Assembly (NCBI GenBank): GCA_003565735.1
Contig: PXBB01000163.1
Location: 1 to 41,837 of the forward strand
Length of the DNA: 41,837 nt
Direction: 5' to 3'
Source: Bacteroidales bacterium
GTDB taxonomy: Bacteria; Bacteroidota; Bacteroidia; Bacteroidales; PXBB01
The position numbers and the translations under genes were made by a program. Under the pieces are notes generated by a model. The model made no database searches. It saw nothing but the letters and a program-made list of their open reading frames with translations, and had not been told where the DNA came from. Shown here one piece after another: positions 32,020-40,564 of this stretch (position 1 is the first letter of the stretch; every line of letters starts with the position of its first letter).

Positions 32020-33888
32020 TTATTTTTTTAAAAGTTTTTCATTAAAACAAAAGCCTGTCTGGCAAACATTTAGTATATAAATACCATTTTCTAAACACCC
32101 CATATCTATACTGATGTTTGAATCTGAATAGGTTGCGTCATAAACAGTTTGCCCCAGTTTATTAAATATTTTTAATTGATAGGATGCATGCTTTTGTGTA
32201 TTAATTCTCACATGCAAAATTTCATTGAATGGATTAGGATACACTTTTAAAGTTGGGGTTTTAAACAAGTCATTCACATCATTGTTTGATAAGATGTCGC
32301 TTGTAATTTTATAATTATCAAACCTGTTATTACCGGAATGAGATGATGCACCATCAATTACAATTTTAATCTTAAAATTAGGATTGTCATTAACATTATA
32401 AAGCGACGAGAAATCAATATACCGTACAAGCCAATCGAAATCTTGTTGCATGAAAGATGTTAACGAGTCATAGTTTAAGCCGTCAATGGAATAAAATATA
32501 CTTTGGGTATCGAAGCCGGTTTGTGTGCCACGGGTAGCATAAGAAAGTACAAGATTTTTATGACCTGATGAAGGGACATGCAAAATCATATGTTTTTGAT
32601 TACACACAATCCCTCTCGGCACAAAACTACCCCCGTCAATGTCGTTTTCAAGTGTATTTAACAATGAACCTTTATAGGATTGTGCATCGGGCATATTGTG
32701 TGTTAAAAAGCCCTGACCGGTAGTGGCATAAATTGTGTCAGGCCATTGTTGCCATTGCTCCGGCACATCATCGTTAAAATTCCAATAATACAAAGCATCT
32801 TTAAAGCCTGTTGTTGCAGTATTTAAAAACCCTACGGAGTACAAATAACTGTCCGTGAAAGCGTAAATCATGTAATAATATGTTCCAATAGCATCCAGCT
32901 GATCAACCAAAGCATACGCATTAGTAATAATAACATGCCCGTTAAGATGCGTACAATAACCGTTGCTATATACATAGCCATCTCTTGGGTCATTAAAAAT
33001 GCCGGTTTGATTACGCACTATTAAAACATGGTTGTTAGGATTGTTTTTCTTCCAGCGTAAAAACACTTGTGTTTCATCAATAATATTTGTTTCAAAGTTT
33101 TTGACAGGCAGCACACCAAAAGCTCTGCAAACTAAAGTAGTATCAATAATATACGGGTTTGCATTCCCCTGAAGGGCTTTAACAGCATTATTCTTAGCGT
33201 ATTCTGTATGATCCGGAGGGTCAATAGAATGCCAGCGTCGCAATGTTTTAATTTGACCGGCAAAAAATTTCGGATCAGCATTCAATGCTTCATCCTCGTA
33301 CATGGTATAAAAATAAAAGACCACACGAGCTGCGTCTCCTTTTTTTTGGTCTCTTACTTCAAAACCAAACGAAGCCCTTTTGCTGTAGTGTTCTTCGAGC
33401 ATGTCAGGAGGGTGCATTTGTGAATAATTGAGGCGCCACCAACGTTCAACAAGACTATCGGGAACATCAGCAAAAGGGAGGTTCCCCCGTGATGCATTTA
33501 CATCGGCTCTGCATGGATATAAATGGTGCACGTCACTACGGGCATGACCGCTGCCGGCACCCTTACTTTGCGGATAAGTATGCTCTGTATTAAAAGCCTT
33601 ATTAAAAGCTTGTGTACGTGGTGGAAGAGCGGAGTCAGGATAGATACGTATGCTGTCTCCGGTATATATGCAACTCACATAACCATTTCGATAAAAAATG
33701 CTGCCAAATAAACTGTCGCGTGCGGCATTATAATTCAATACATTGTGTGGTTCGTAATACACCGACAAACTGTCGCGCAACAGGCTCCCGGTAAGACCCG
33801 GAAATAAAACTGTCTGCTGCGCTTTCATACTGACTGAAAGCACAGTCATCAGGCAAATGCATAACATATTATTCAGAAGCATACGCAT
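32020..33888 (-). CDS. Secreted endonuclease I family nuclease with T9SS tail
   Basis: The 622-residue product has a signal peptide (LLNNMLCICLMTVLSVSMKA), an Endonuclease_1 domain (about 45-240), a middle beta-rich region (about 260-545) and a C-terminal T9SS type A sorting domain (about 548-622). The nuclease shows NTEHTYPQS (100-108, H103) and SDVHHLYPCRADVNASRGN (118-136, with H121/H122 and N131), the beta-beta-alpha-metal core that cuts nucleic acids. The end has KVYPNPFNEILHV and LENGIYILNV, as expected for cargo exported by the type IX system. It probably degrades extracellular DNA for nutrients or biofilm control. It is 62 nt downstream of lptD but has its own -7 box. Confidence 0.93.
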   Translation of the reverse strand: MRMLLNNMLCICLMTVLSVSMKAQQTVLFPGLTGSLLRDSLSVYYEPHNVLNYNAARDSLFGSIFYRNGYVSCIYTGDSIRIYPDSALPPRTQAFNKAFNTEHTYPQSKGAGSGHARSDVHHLYPCRADVNASRGNLPFADVPDSLVERWWRLNYSQMHPPDMLEEHYSKRASFGFEVRDQKKGDAARVVFYFYTMYEDEALNADPKFFAGQIKTLRRWHSIDPPDHTEYAKNNAVKALQGNANPYIIDTTLVCRAFGVLPVKNFETNIIDETQVFLRWKKNNPNNHVLIVRNQTGIFNDPRDGYVYSNGYCTHLNGHVIITNAYALVDQLDAIGTYYYMIYAFTDSYLYSVGFLNTATTGFKDALYYWNFNDDVPEQWQQWPDTIYATTGQGFLTHNMPDAQSYKGSLLNTLENDIDGGSFVPRGIVCNQKHMILHVPSSGHKNLVLSYATRGTQTGFDTQSIFYSIDGLNYDSLTSFMQQDFDWLVRYIDFSSLYNVNDNPNFKIKIVIDGASSHSGNNRFDNYKITSDILSNNDVNDLFKTPTLKVYPNPFNEILHVRINTQKHASYQLKIFNKLGQTVYDATYSDSNISIDMGCLENGIYILNVCQTGFCFNEKLLKK

Positions 33889-33912
33889 GACAGTCGTTTT
33901 AAAAAGTTAAAC

Positions 33913-33920
33913 CAAAGATA
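33913..33920 (-). promoter_or_regulatory. Candidate -7 box for the secreted nuclease (TATCTTTG)
   Basis: TATCTTTG on the minus strand lies 24 nt before the nuclease ATG, in the 62-nt gap after lptD. The position is good for a promoter; the -33 element is not obvious. Confidence 0.42.
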
Positions 33921-33950
33921 GTAAATATTATAAACCGAATTTCTATAGTT

Positions 33951-36620
33951 TTAATAATAAGCATCTCTCCAGTCACGTTTTCGTGTAAGTTTAAGGTCTT
34001 GCAAAACGGAAGCCTTTACATTAATGGTAACATTCCAGCTTTTTCTAAAACCAATAGGTATCCAGTTAAAACTAAGCTCCCAGCAATGCAGGTCTCTATA
34101 AACATCAATAGAAGTATATGAAAGTTTGCGTGTATCGAAGTCAAAGCCCGAACGAAATCCAATTTTCCACTTAGGCGTCAGGTTAACATCTCCATGAAAG
34201 TTTAGTGTTTGAATAATTTTATTTTCTCTTTCCGGTGGATAATCGAAGTATGAAAATGTGCTTCTATGCCTGAATGTGTAGGACAGGTTAATACTCCATG
34301 GAATGTTAAAATCAATAAAAGCTTCGGGGTATTCTTGTATCATAGCCCGTTCTTCTTCGGTTCCTGTAGTGGTGGTTTGTGGTTGTGTTATTTCACCATC
34401 AGTACCGTCCCGTCTTTGGGATCTGTAGTTCCAATTAATACTTAACGCCCATTCGCTGTTGTTAAGGCGTGCCAGACGGCGGTTTACATCCCATTCAAAC
34501 TTATTGATATTACGTCCGTTAGAATCCACAACATAAGGGTCTAATGCCGCAGCATATCTGATATCAAAATTTCTGAATAAGACTGTACGTCCACTCAGCA
34601 TTATTTTAGCAAGATTTAGAGAGTCTCTTGCCAAATCGTAAGCAGTAGATATTGTAAAGTTTTCTATCAGGGTAACTTTTCGGGTGTCTGCTGTTGTATC
34701 TCTTGGTGTACGAATTTTCATTTCAAGGTTATTAGCTAGGCTGAAATTTATACTCCCTGACCTGTCTGCAGGAGGGCTGCCATAAATACCTGTTTCAAAA
34801 ACCGAATATCTCACAGGCTCGCCGGATTGAGGGCTTCCATGGTATTTATAATAACCCCATCTGTAATCTCCAAAATTGGGGATGTAAGAAAACCCTAAAG
34901 AAGGGGTCAACACATGTCTTACTGCTTCTACCGGCCCTCTGCGAAACTGAAACATCCCATAAAGCTTGGTGTTGAGGGTACTCGAAAAGCTGAAATCTCT
35001 GGCTGCAGCAAAACCGGATAATGTATCAGTGCGCACATAACCGAATGTTGAATCTACAGGATTCATATCGTTAGTCCATCTACGGTTTATAGATTCCGCA
35101 TACCACCTTTCATTATAATTGATACTGTTGTTGAGCGAAAAATGATTTAAAATTCTCAGGGTGCTGTTTATCGGGATATTGTGTCGCATTCCATTTCTAA
35201 AGTTCTGAAGTGTTTCGGGGCTGAAAAGCAAAGAGTCAACCGTTGATATTTCATTACGCGCATTCATGGTATAGCCCATGCTGATATTTTCGTACCACCT
35301 GAGTTGTCCTACTTGCGTTCCTCGCCTGAAAGGATAAAACCTGTTAGCCGAAAAGGCAATCTCGGGAAGGCTTAAATCAACAGTATTATTCATCGTGTTT
35401 TGGCTGTGTCTTAAATTAGCCGAAAAATTAAACCTATTGATTATGGTTGTTTGATATGAAACATTCGATTGAAAAGTGTTGGATAAGTAATCGTTTGTAG
35501 TGCTGGGGTTAAAAGTATGATAATTACTTGACCCTGCATTTACATTAGCAGAAAAACGGCGATTGGGGTGTGCTTTAGGATCCTGGTTGTGGCTCCATCT
35601 TACGAAAAAGTCACGACCCCGCGAATAATCGGGCAAGCCTCTGGAACTCGTAATATTAACAGCATAGCTGAGATCTATGCTCCCATTATACCTGTAGCGT
35701 TTATTATAATTTGACAGTGCCTTAACAGCCCAACTTCCACGCGAGTAAATATCGCCACGTAAGGCCAAATCAACATAATCGTTGATACCAAAATAGTAGC
35801 CGCCATTTTCCAGAAAAAAACCTCTGTTAGCAGACTCCCCATAAGTGGGAATAAGTATCCCTGATTGCTGTCCTGCCTGATTAGGAAAAAGGCCAAAAGG
35901 CACCACCAGAGGCAAAGGCACATCTTCAATATACAAAAATACAGGCCCTGTTACAATCTTGTCGCCGGGAATGACCTTAGCTCTTCGAAATCCAATGTGA
36001 AAATGAGGACAGTCAAGGTTGCACGTGGTATATTTACCGGAACTAATAAATATCTCATCATTGGGCATTTTTTTTACTTTGTCGCCATGAAGAAACCCCT
36101 CTCCTTCTTCAGTAATAACCTGCTTTATAAAACCCTTTTTAGTGTCGAAATTATAGGTCATGGTATCAGCTCTGAAAGATTGATCTCTTTCGGTGAATAC
36201 CGGACGCCCCTTTAATACGCCAGCACTGTCGTATAGCCCTGTCGCATACAACAAATTATCATCAAAACTGATTTCAATAAAGTCAGCGGTTACCGTAATT
36301 TGCTCATATTGAATTTCGGCTTTGCCAAATAAATATACACGCCTTTCTGCAATATCAAACATTATTGAATCGTTAGATGAATATACAACCTTCGACTCCA
36401 GGCCGGTTTTGCGATCGGTTGATTTTGGCGGGAGTGGCAGGGTGTCGTTAGGCAATGAGTCAGGATAAAGCAAGTCTGCAGATAAAGTATCTGTTTGTAA
36501 GGTATCCGTTGAGGCACCGGTTTCTGACAGCATGATGCTTTGCGCCACGGCAAATTGATGCAATAGCATTAATAAAGCTACTGACAGAAGAGGAATTATT
36601 TTAACAATGTTAAGTTTCAA
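33951..36620 (-). CDS. lptD: LPS-assembly outer-membrane protein, LptD-like
   Basis: The 889-residue protein begins with a signal peptide (IIPLLSVALLMLLHQFAVAQ). An OstA-like periplasmic domain (about 75-230) contains KVVYSSNDSIMFDIAERRVY, GKAEIQYEQITVTADFIEI and DTMTYNFDTKKGFIK. A large barrel follows (about 240-889), full of aromatic-ended strands. It belongs to the Bacteroidetes-type putative LptD, which inserts LPS into the outer membrane. The start appears to be TTG at 36620: a stop lies in frame upstream (36630-36632), and the first internal ATG would leave only a stub of the signal sequence. It is divergent from the amidase gene, an arrangement common in the phylum. Confidence 0.88.
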   Translation of the reverse strand: MKLNIVKIIPLLSVALLMLLHQFAVAQSIMLSETGASTDTLQTDTLSADLLYPDSLPNDTLPLPPKSTDRKTGLESKVVYSSNDSIMFDIAERRVYLFGKAEIQYEQITVTADFIEISFDDNLLYATGLYDSAGVLKGRPVFTERDQSFRADTMTYNFDTKKGFIKQVITEEGEGFLHGDKVKKMPNDEIFISSGKYTTCNLDCPHFHIGFRRAKVIPGDKIVTGPVFLYIEDVPLPLVVPFGLFPNQAGQQSGILIPTYGESANRGFFLENGGYYFGINDYVDLALRGDIYSRGSWAVKALSNYNKRYRYNGSIDLSYAVNITSSRGLPDYSRGRDFFVRWSHNQDPKAHPNRRFSANVNAGSSNYHTFNPSTTNDYLSNTFQSNVSYQTTIINRFNFSANLRHSQNTMNNTVDLSLPEIAFSANRFYPFRRGTQVGQLRWYENISMGYTMNARNEISTVDSLLFSPETLQNFRNGMRHNIPINSTLRILNHFSLNNSINYNERWYAESINRRWTNDMNPVDSTFGYVRTDTLSGFAAARDFSFSSTLNTKLYGMFQFRRGPVEAVRHVLTPSLGFSYIPNFGDYRWGYYKYHGSPQSGEPVRYSVFETGIYGSPPADRSGSINFSLANNLEMKIRTPRDTTADTRKVTLIENFTISTAYDLARDSLNLAKIMLSGRTVLFRNFDIRYAAALDPYVVDSNGRNINKFEWDVNRRLARLNNSEWALSINWNYRSQRRDGTDGEITQPQTTTTGTEEERAMIQEYPEAFIDFNIPWSINLSYTFRHRSTFSYFDYPPERENKIIQTLNFHGDVNLTPKWKIGFRSGFDFDTRKLSYTSIDVYRDLHCWELSFNWIPIGFRKSWNVTINVKASVLQDLKLTRKRDWRDAYY

Positions 36621-36709
36621 TTTAAAAATTTACTAATTTTGTGAGATACCTATTACTGCATGTTAAACAATTAATTATCAATTATAAGCAATAATAAAAA
36701 CTGACATGA

Positions 36710-36717
36710 CAAAACTA
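36710..36717 (-). promoter_or_regulatory. Candidate -7 box for lptD (TAGTTTTG)
   Basis: On the minus strand TAGTTTTG lies 89 nt upstream of the TTG start, inside the 199-nt divergent gap. A rightward TAATTTTG at 36634-36641 could serve the amidase gene, in which case the two transcripts would overlap. Both calls are weak. Confidence 0.3.
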
Positions 36718-36819
36718 ATTAAAAAAATTATAACCTTAGATGGCTTCATACAATTTAAGTTTTTTGATTTATACTTTTTTAGTCCTACACTTTAAAACAA
36801 TTAAAATTTACAGATAAAA

Positions 36820-37968
36820 ATGAAACGATACATACTGGCTTTTAGTGTTATTATTCCTTTACTGTTGTCTGGTGCTCAGTCAGATTCTTCTGTCAGAAAG
36901 CAGAGAATAAGAACTGTGGTGATAGACCCCGGTCATGGTGGTCATGACCCCGGTGCTGTTGGCACAAAATATAAAGAAAAAGATATTGTGCTAAGTATTG
37001 GCTTAAAGCTGGGCCGCTATATTGAAGAAAACATGCCCGATGTAAAAGTTATATACACGAGAACAACTGATGAGTTTGTCGGCTTAAACAAGCGTGCTCA
37101 AATTGCTAATGAAAATAAGGCTGATGTTTTCATATCCATACACTGCAATGCTGCACGAAACAGGCTGGCCAAAGGAGCAGAAACATTTGTTATGGGTGTG
37201 CACCGCACTCAGGAAAACCTCGAAGTTGCCAAAAAAGAAAATGCTGTTATCCTCCTCGAAGATGACTATGAGGAGATATATGGCGGCTTTGACCCGAGCT
37301 CTCCGGAAAGCAACATCATTTTCTCGCTCTATCAAAACATTTACCTTGACCAAAGCCTGCTGCTGGCCAGCCAAGTTCAAAATCAGTTTCGCGACAGGGT
37401 CGGTCGCATAGACAGAGGTGTCAAACAAGCAGGCTTTTGGGTGTTGTATAAAGTCGCTGCAACAGGTATTCTTGTAGAGGCAGGCTTCTTAAGCAATCCA
37501 CAAGAGGAAGCTTTTCTTGGCTCTGAACAAGGGCAAATTTATATTGCCAGTGCTATTTATAGAGCTTTCCGCGACTACAAAGAGCAAGTTGAAGGCGAAA
37601 GATACACCAGCCAACAGCCAATCATCGCTGAAATAAACGAATCTGAAACCGTTACCACTCCGCATAAAGATGATACAATCAGTCAAAAAGCAGATAATGA
37701 TATCCGATTCCGTGTGCAGTTTGCCGCTTCCTCTACTAAAAGGTCTTTAAACGACCCCGACTTTGCGGGTCTTACCAATTTAAACATTTATTTTCTTGAT
37801 GGTTTATACAGATACACTTCGGGAGATTTTGACAGTTTGGAAAAAGCCGCAAAGTGGCAACGGGAAGTTCAGGAAAAAGGGTATAAAGATGCTTTTGTAG
37901 TTGCTTTTTTTAATGGTAAAAGGATATCTCAAAAAGAGGCTATTGAGTTAATTAAAAAAAATAATTAA
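36820..37968 (+). CDS. N-acetylmuramoyl-L-alanine amidase with SPOR domain
   Basis: The 382-residue periplasmic enzyme has a signal peptide (FSVIIPLLLSGAQ) and an Amidase_3 domain (about 31-245). Zinc ligands are H39 (DPGHGGHDPGA), E53 (KYKEKDIVL) and H108 (ISIHCNAA); the catalytic E220 sits in LVEAGFLSN. A C-terminal SPOR-like domain (about 293-370, RFRVQFAASSTKR to GYKDAFVVAFFNGKR) probably targets it to denuded septal glycan. It cleaves the peptide stem from peptidoglycan during cell separation. Long linker and acidic stretch EDDYEEIYGGFDPS resemble the regulatory helix of AmiB/AmiC-type enzymes. The MCE gene follows 29 nt later. Confidence 0.94.
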   Translation: MKRYILAFSVIIPLLLSGAQSDSSVRKQRIRTVVIDPGHGGHDPGAVGTKYKEKDIVLSIGLKLGRYIEENMPDVKVIYTRTTDEFVGLNKRAQIANENKADVFISIHCNAARNRLAKGAETFVMGVHRTQENLEVAKKENAVILLEDDYEEIYGGFDPSSPESNIIFSLYQNIYLDQSLLLASQVQNQFRDRVGRIDRGVKQAGFWVLYKVAATGILVEAGFLSNPQEEAFLGSEQGQIYIASAIYRAFRDYKEQVEGERYTSQQPIIAEINESETVTTPHKDDTISQKADNDIRFRVQFAASSTKRSLNDPDFAGLTNLNIYFLDGLYRYTSGDFDSLEKAAKWQREVQEKGYKDAFVVAFFNGKRISQKEAIELIKKNN

Positions 37969-37997
37969 CTTTGTCAATCAATTATTAAAAGTACGTT

Positions 37998-38975
37998 TTG
38001 AAGTTTAAAAGAGAACATAAAATTGGCGTTTTAGCAATTGTGTCCATATTATTGTTTATTTGGGGCTTCAACTACCTTAAAGGCAGAAACATTTTTATGG
38101 CTGAGCGCCATTACTATGCTGTTTACGACCAAGTAAGCGGACTGGTTGAAGGCAGCATTGTAGAACTTAGTGGTGTAAAAGTGGGTCGTGTTGAAAAAAT
38201 TTTTTTTCACCCCAATATCCCCGACATGGTTGTCGTACAATTTGCTGTTGTCCGTTCGATAGATATTCCAAGCAACAGTGTTGCCCGCATTTTTAGCGCT
38301 GACCTTTTGGGTACCCGCGCCATAAATCTACTGTTGGGCGACAGCCCCGAAAAATTGCAAAGAGGTGACACCTTACGCTCAGAAATTCAGGTAAGCATTA
38401 GTGAGGAAGTTAGTATCCAAATGGTTCCGTTTAAAAAGAAAGCCGAAAACCTTATGCTCTCTATCGACTCGGTAATGGCTGTAATTCAGTACATTTTTAA
38501 TGAAGATACACGCGACAACATAAGTCAGAGTTTTGAAAGTATCAAGCAAACCATTGCAAACCTCGAGCAGGCTACTTTTAGCTTAGACACTTTAGTGACT
38601 GAAGAAAAATCCAAAATATCTGATATTTTCTCTAATATTGAATCTTTATCCTCGAATCTCAGGAAAAGTAATCAAGAAATGTCAAATATAATTAACAACC
38701 TGTCAGTAGTTTCAGACACGCTTGCAGATGCTGATATAGGAGCCATTTTACGCAATGCAGATAAAACTTTAAGCGATGTGGCACAAGTAGTTGATAAAAT
38801 AAATAAGGGTGAAGGGTCTTTAGGACTGCTTATTTATGATGACAGCCTATACCATAACCTTGAAAAGTCAACTTTAGAACTTGAAAGGCTGCTCGAAGAC
38901 ATAAGGCTACACCCTGAACGTTACCTGCATTTCTCTGTTTTTGGCAGAAAAAAGTCTAATCCTCCCAACAAGTAA
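37998..38975 (+). CDS. MCE/MlaD-family lipid-transport protein (TTG start)
   Basis: The 325-residue protein has one N-terminal membrane helix (IGVLAIVSILLFIWGFNYL, 9-27) and an MCE domain (about 38-115: YYAVYDQVSGLVEGSIVELS, VGRVEKIFF). A long helical, coiled-coil-prone tail follows (about 150-310) with Ser/Asp-rich repeats. MCE proteins form rings or tubes that carry lipids between the membranes. The only usable start is TTG at 37998, because a TAA lies in frame 12 nt upstream and the next ATG would remove the membrane helix. The permease/ATPase partners (MlaE, MlaF) are absent from the window. Its place between the amidase and OstA-like genes ties it to envelope assembly. Confidence 0.9.
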   Translation: MKFKREHKIGVLAIVSILLFIWGFNYLKGRNIFMAERHYYAVYDQVSGLVEGSIVELSGVKVGRVEKIFFHPNIPDMVVVQFAVVRSIDIPSNSVARIFSADLLGTRAINLLLGDSPEKLQRGDTLRSEIQVSISEEVSIQMVPFKKKAENLMLSIDSVMAVIQYIFNEDTRDNISQSFESIKQTIANLEQATFSLDTLVTEEKSKISDIFSNIESLSSNLRKSNQEMSNIINNLSVVSDTLADADIGAILRNADKTLSDVAQVVDKINKGEGSLGLLIYDDSLYHNLEKSTLELERLLEDIRLHPERYLHFSVFGRKKSNPPNK

Positions 38976-38998
38976 TACCCACAAAAGGTAAATCGAAA

Positions 38999-40564
38999 AT
39001 GGCAGCCTGTTTCCAACAAAAAAAATATCGGTTATTTCTATTGCCAGGCTTTTGTTTAGCCTTTTTTTTATTATTGATTTTTGCCGAAACAGCTTCAGCA
39101 CAAAAACCCACTAAAATAGAGCTGATCAGGGCTGAAACTTTAGAATTTGATAAACATCTCAAAAAAGATGTACGCAGGCTTATCAACAACGTTAAGCTTA
39201 AACATGACGATGCTTATATGCACTGCGACAGTGCTTATTTATACACAGATGAAAATCGTTTTGATGCTTTTAGCAATATTTATATTATTGTTTCTGACTC
39301 TGTCTTTATATGGGGCGATGAGCTTCAGTATAGTGGGGACACTAAAATAGCGGAACTCCATGGCAATGTAAGAATGGTTGACGGAGAAACAACATTAACG
39401 AGTGAGCATCTATTCTATGATATGCAGCGAAATGTTGCTTATTATTTCACCGGCGGACATATCGTAAGCAGCGAAAACAAATTAAATAGCCTTATAGGTA
39501 AATATTTCACCGAAAGTAAAATGTTTTTTTTTAAAGACAGTGTTCATCTGGTAAATCCTGACTACACTATTTATGCAGATACCCTAAAATACAATACCCA
39601 AACAGAAGTCGCCTATTTTTTTGGTCCTACCACAATCATCAGCGATAACAATATCATTTACTGCGAAAACGGCTGGTACGACACTAAAAATGATCTGGCC
39701 CGCTTCAGTAAAAATGCTTATCTGAAAAATGAAGACCAAAAACTTAAAGGCGATAGTTTGTTTTACGACCGTAACAAAGGCTATGGTAAGGCCCTGAAAA
39801 ATGTCAGCATACAAGACTTTAAGGAAAATCTTGTCATACACGGACAATTTGGAGAATATTATGAATTGACAGAAAACTCCCTCGTGACCGACTCAGCTTA
39901 TTTGGTGAAATTTTTTGAAAAGGACTCCCTTTTTCTTAATGCAGACACTTTAAAATCATTACTGGACACATGCGGCGAAAAACGTAAACTCCTCGGGTAC
40001 TACAAAGTAAAATTCTTTAAACCCGACTTACAAGGTCTTTGCGATTCCATCATTTTCTTTTTTAGCGATTCTACCATTAACATGCACGGTTCTCCTGTTA
40101 TATGGAACGAGGACAATCAGATATCAGCAGCTTTTATTCAAATTTTTCTGCTTAATAATACCATTGACCGCATGCACATGAAAGAACACGCATTTATCGC
40201 CTCACAAGAAGATACTTCGGGGTTTAATCAAATTAAGGGAGATGTTATGCACGCTTTTTTTGAGGATGATAATTTGCATAAGATTGATGTTTTTGAAAAT
40301 GGACATACGGTCTATTTTGTAAAAGAAGAGGACGACACTAAAACCGGGGTTAATATATCCAAAGCTTCTACTATGACAATTTTCTTGTCAAACAACCAGG
40401 TAAACAGAATCATCTTTCGAGCCAAACCAAATGCCACTCTTTACCCTATTGATGAAGTCCCGGAAGATGAAATGCTTCTCGAAGGTTTTAAATGGCTACA
40501 TTTTTTAAGACCAACTGATCAAAAGGATATTTTCAATTGGAGGACTTTCCCAAATGACAATTGA
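38999..40564 (+). CDS. OstA/LptA-like periplasmic protein
   Basis: The 521-residue product has a signal peptide (FLLPGFCLAFFLLLIFAETASAQ) and repeated OstA-like strands: KKDVRRLINNVKLKHDDAYM, GDELQYSGDTKIAELHGNVRM, then further HGQFGEYYE and GNVRM-type turns. It corresponds to the Bacteroidetes OstA_2 family, much longer than E. coli LptA (about 185 residues), and may bridge the periplasm as the LPS carrier or combine LptA and LptC-like parts. It lies 23 nt after the MCE gene. Its stop is inside ribD (11-nt overlap). LptD is encoded divergently about 2.4 kb away, supporting a joint role in LPS transport. Confidence 0.88.
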   Translation: MAACFQQKKYRLFLLPGFCLAFFLLLIFAETASAQKPTKIELIRAETLEFDKHLKKDVRRLINNVKLKHDDAYMHCDSAYLYTDENRFDAFSNIYIIVSDSVFIWGDELQYSGDTKIAELHGNVRMVDGETTLTSEHLFYDMQRNVAYYFTGGHIVSSENKLNSLIGKYFTESKMFFFKDSVHLVNPDYTIYADTLKYNTQTEVAYFFGPTTIISDNNIIYCENGWYDTKNDLARFSKNAYLKNEDQKLKGDSLFYDRNKGYGKALKNVSIQDFKENLVIHGQFGEYYELTENSLVTDSAYLVKFFEKDSLFLNADTLKSLLDTCGEKRKLLGYYKVKFFKPDLQGLCDSIIFFFSDSTINMHGSPVIWNEDNQISAAFIQIFLLNNTIDRMHMKEHAFIASQEDTSGFNQIKGDVMHAFFEDDNLHKIDVFENGHTVYFVKEEDDTKTGVNISKASTMTIFLSNNQVNRIIFRAKPNATLYPIDEVPEDEMLLEGFKWLHFLRPTDQKDIFNWRTFPNDN

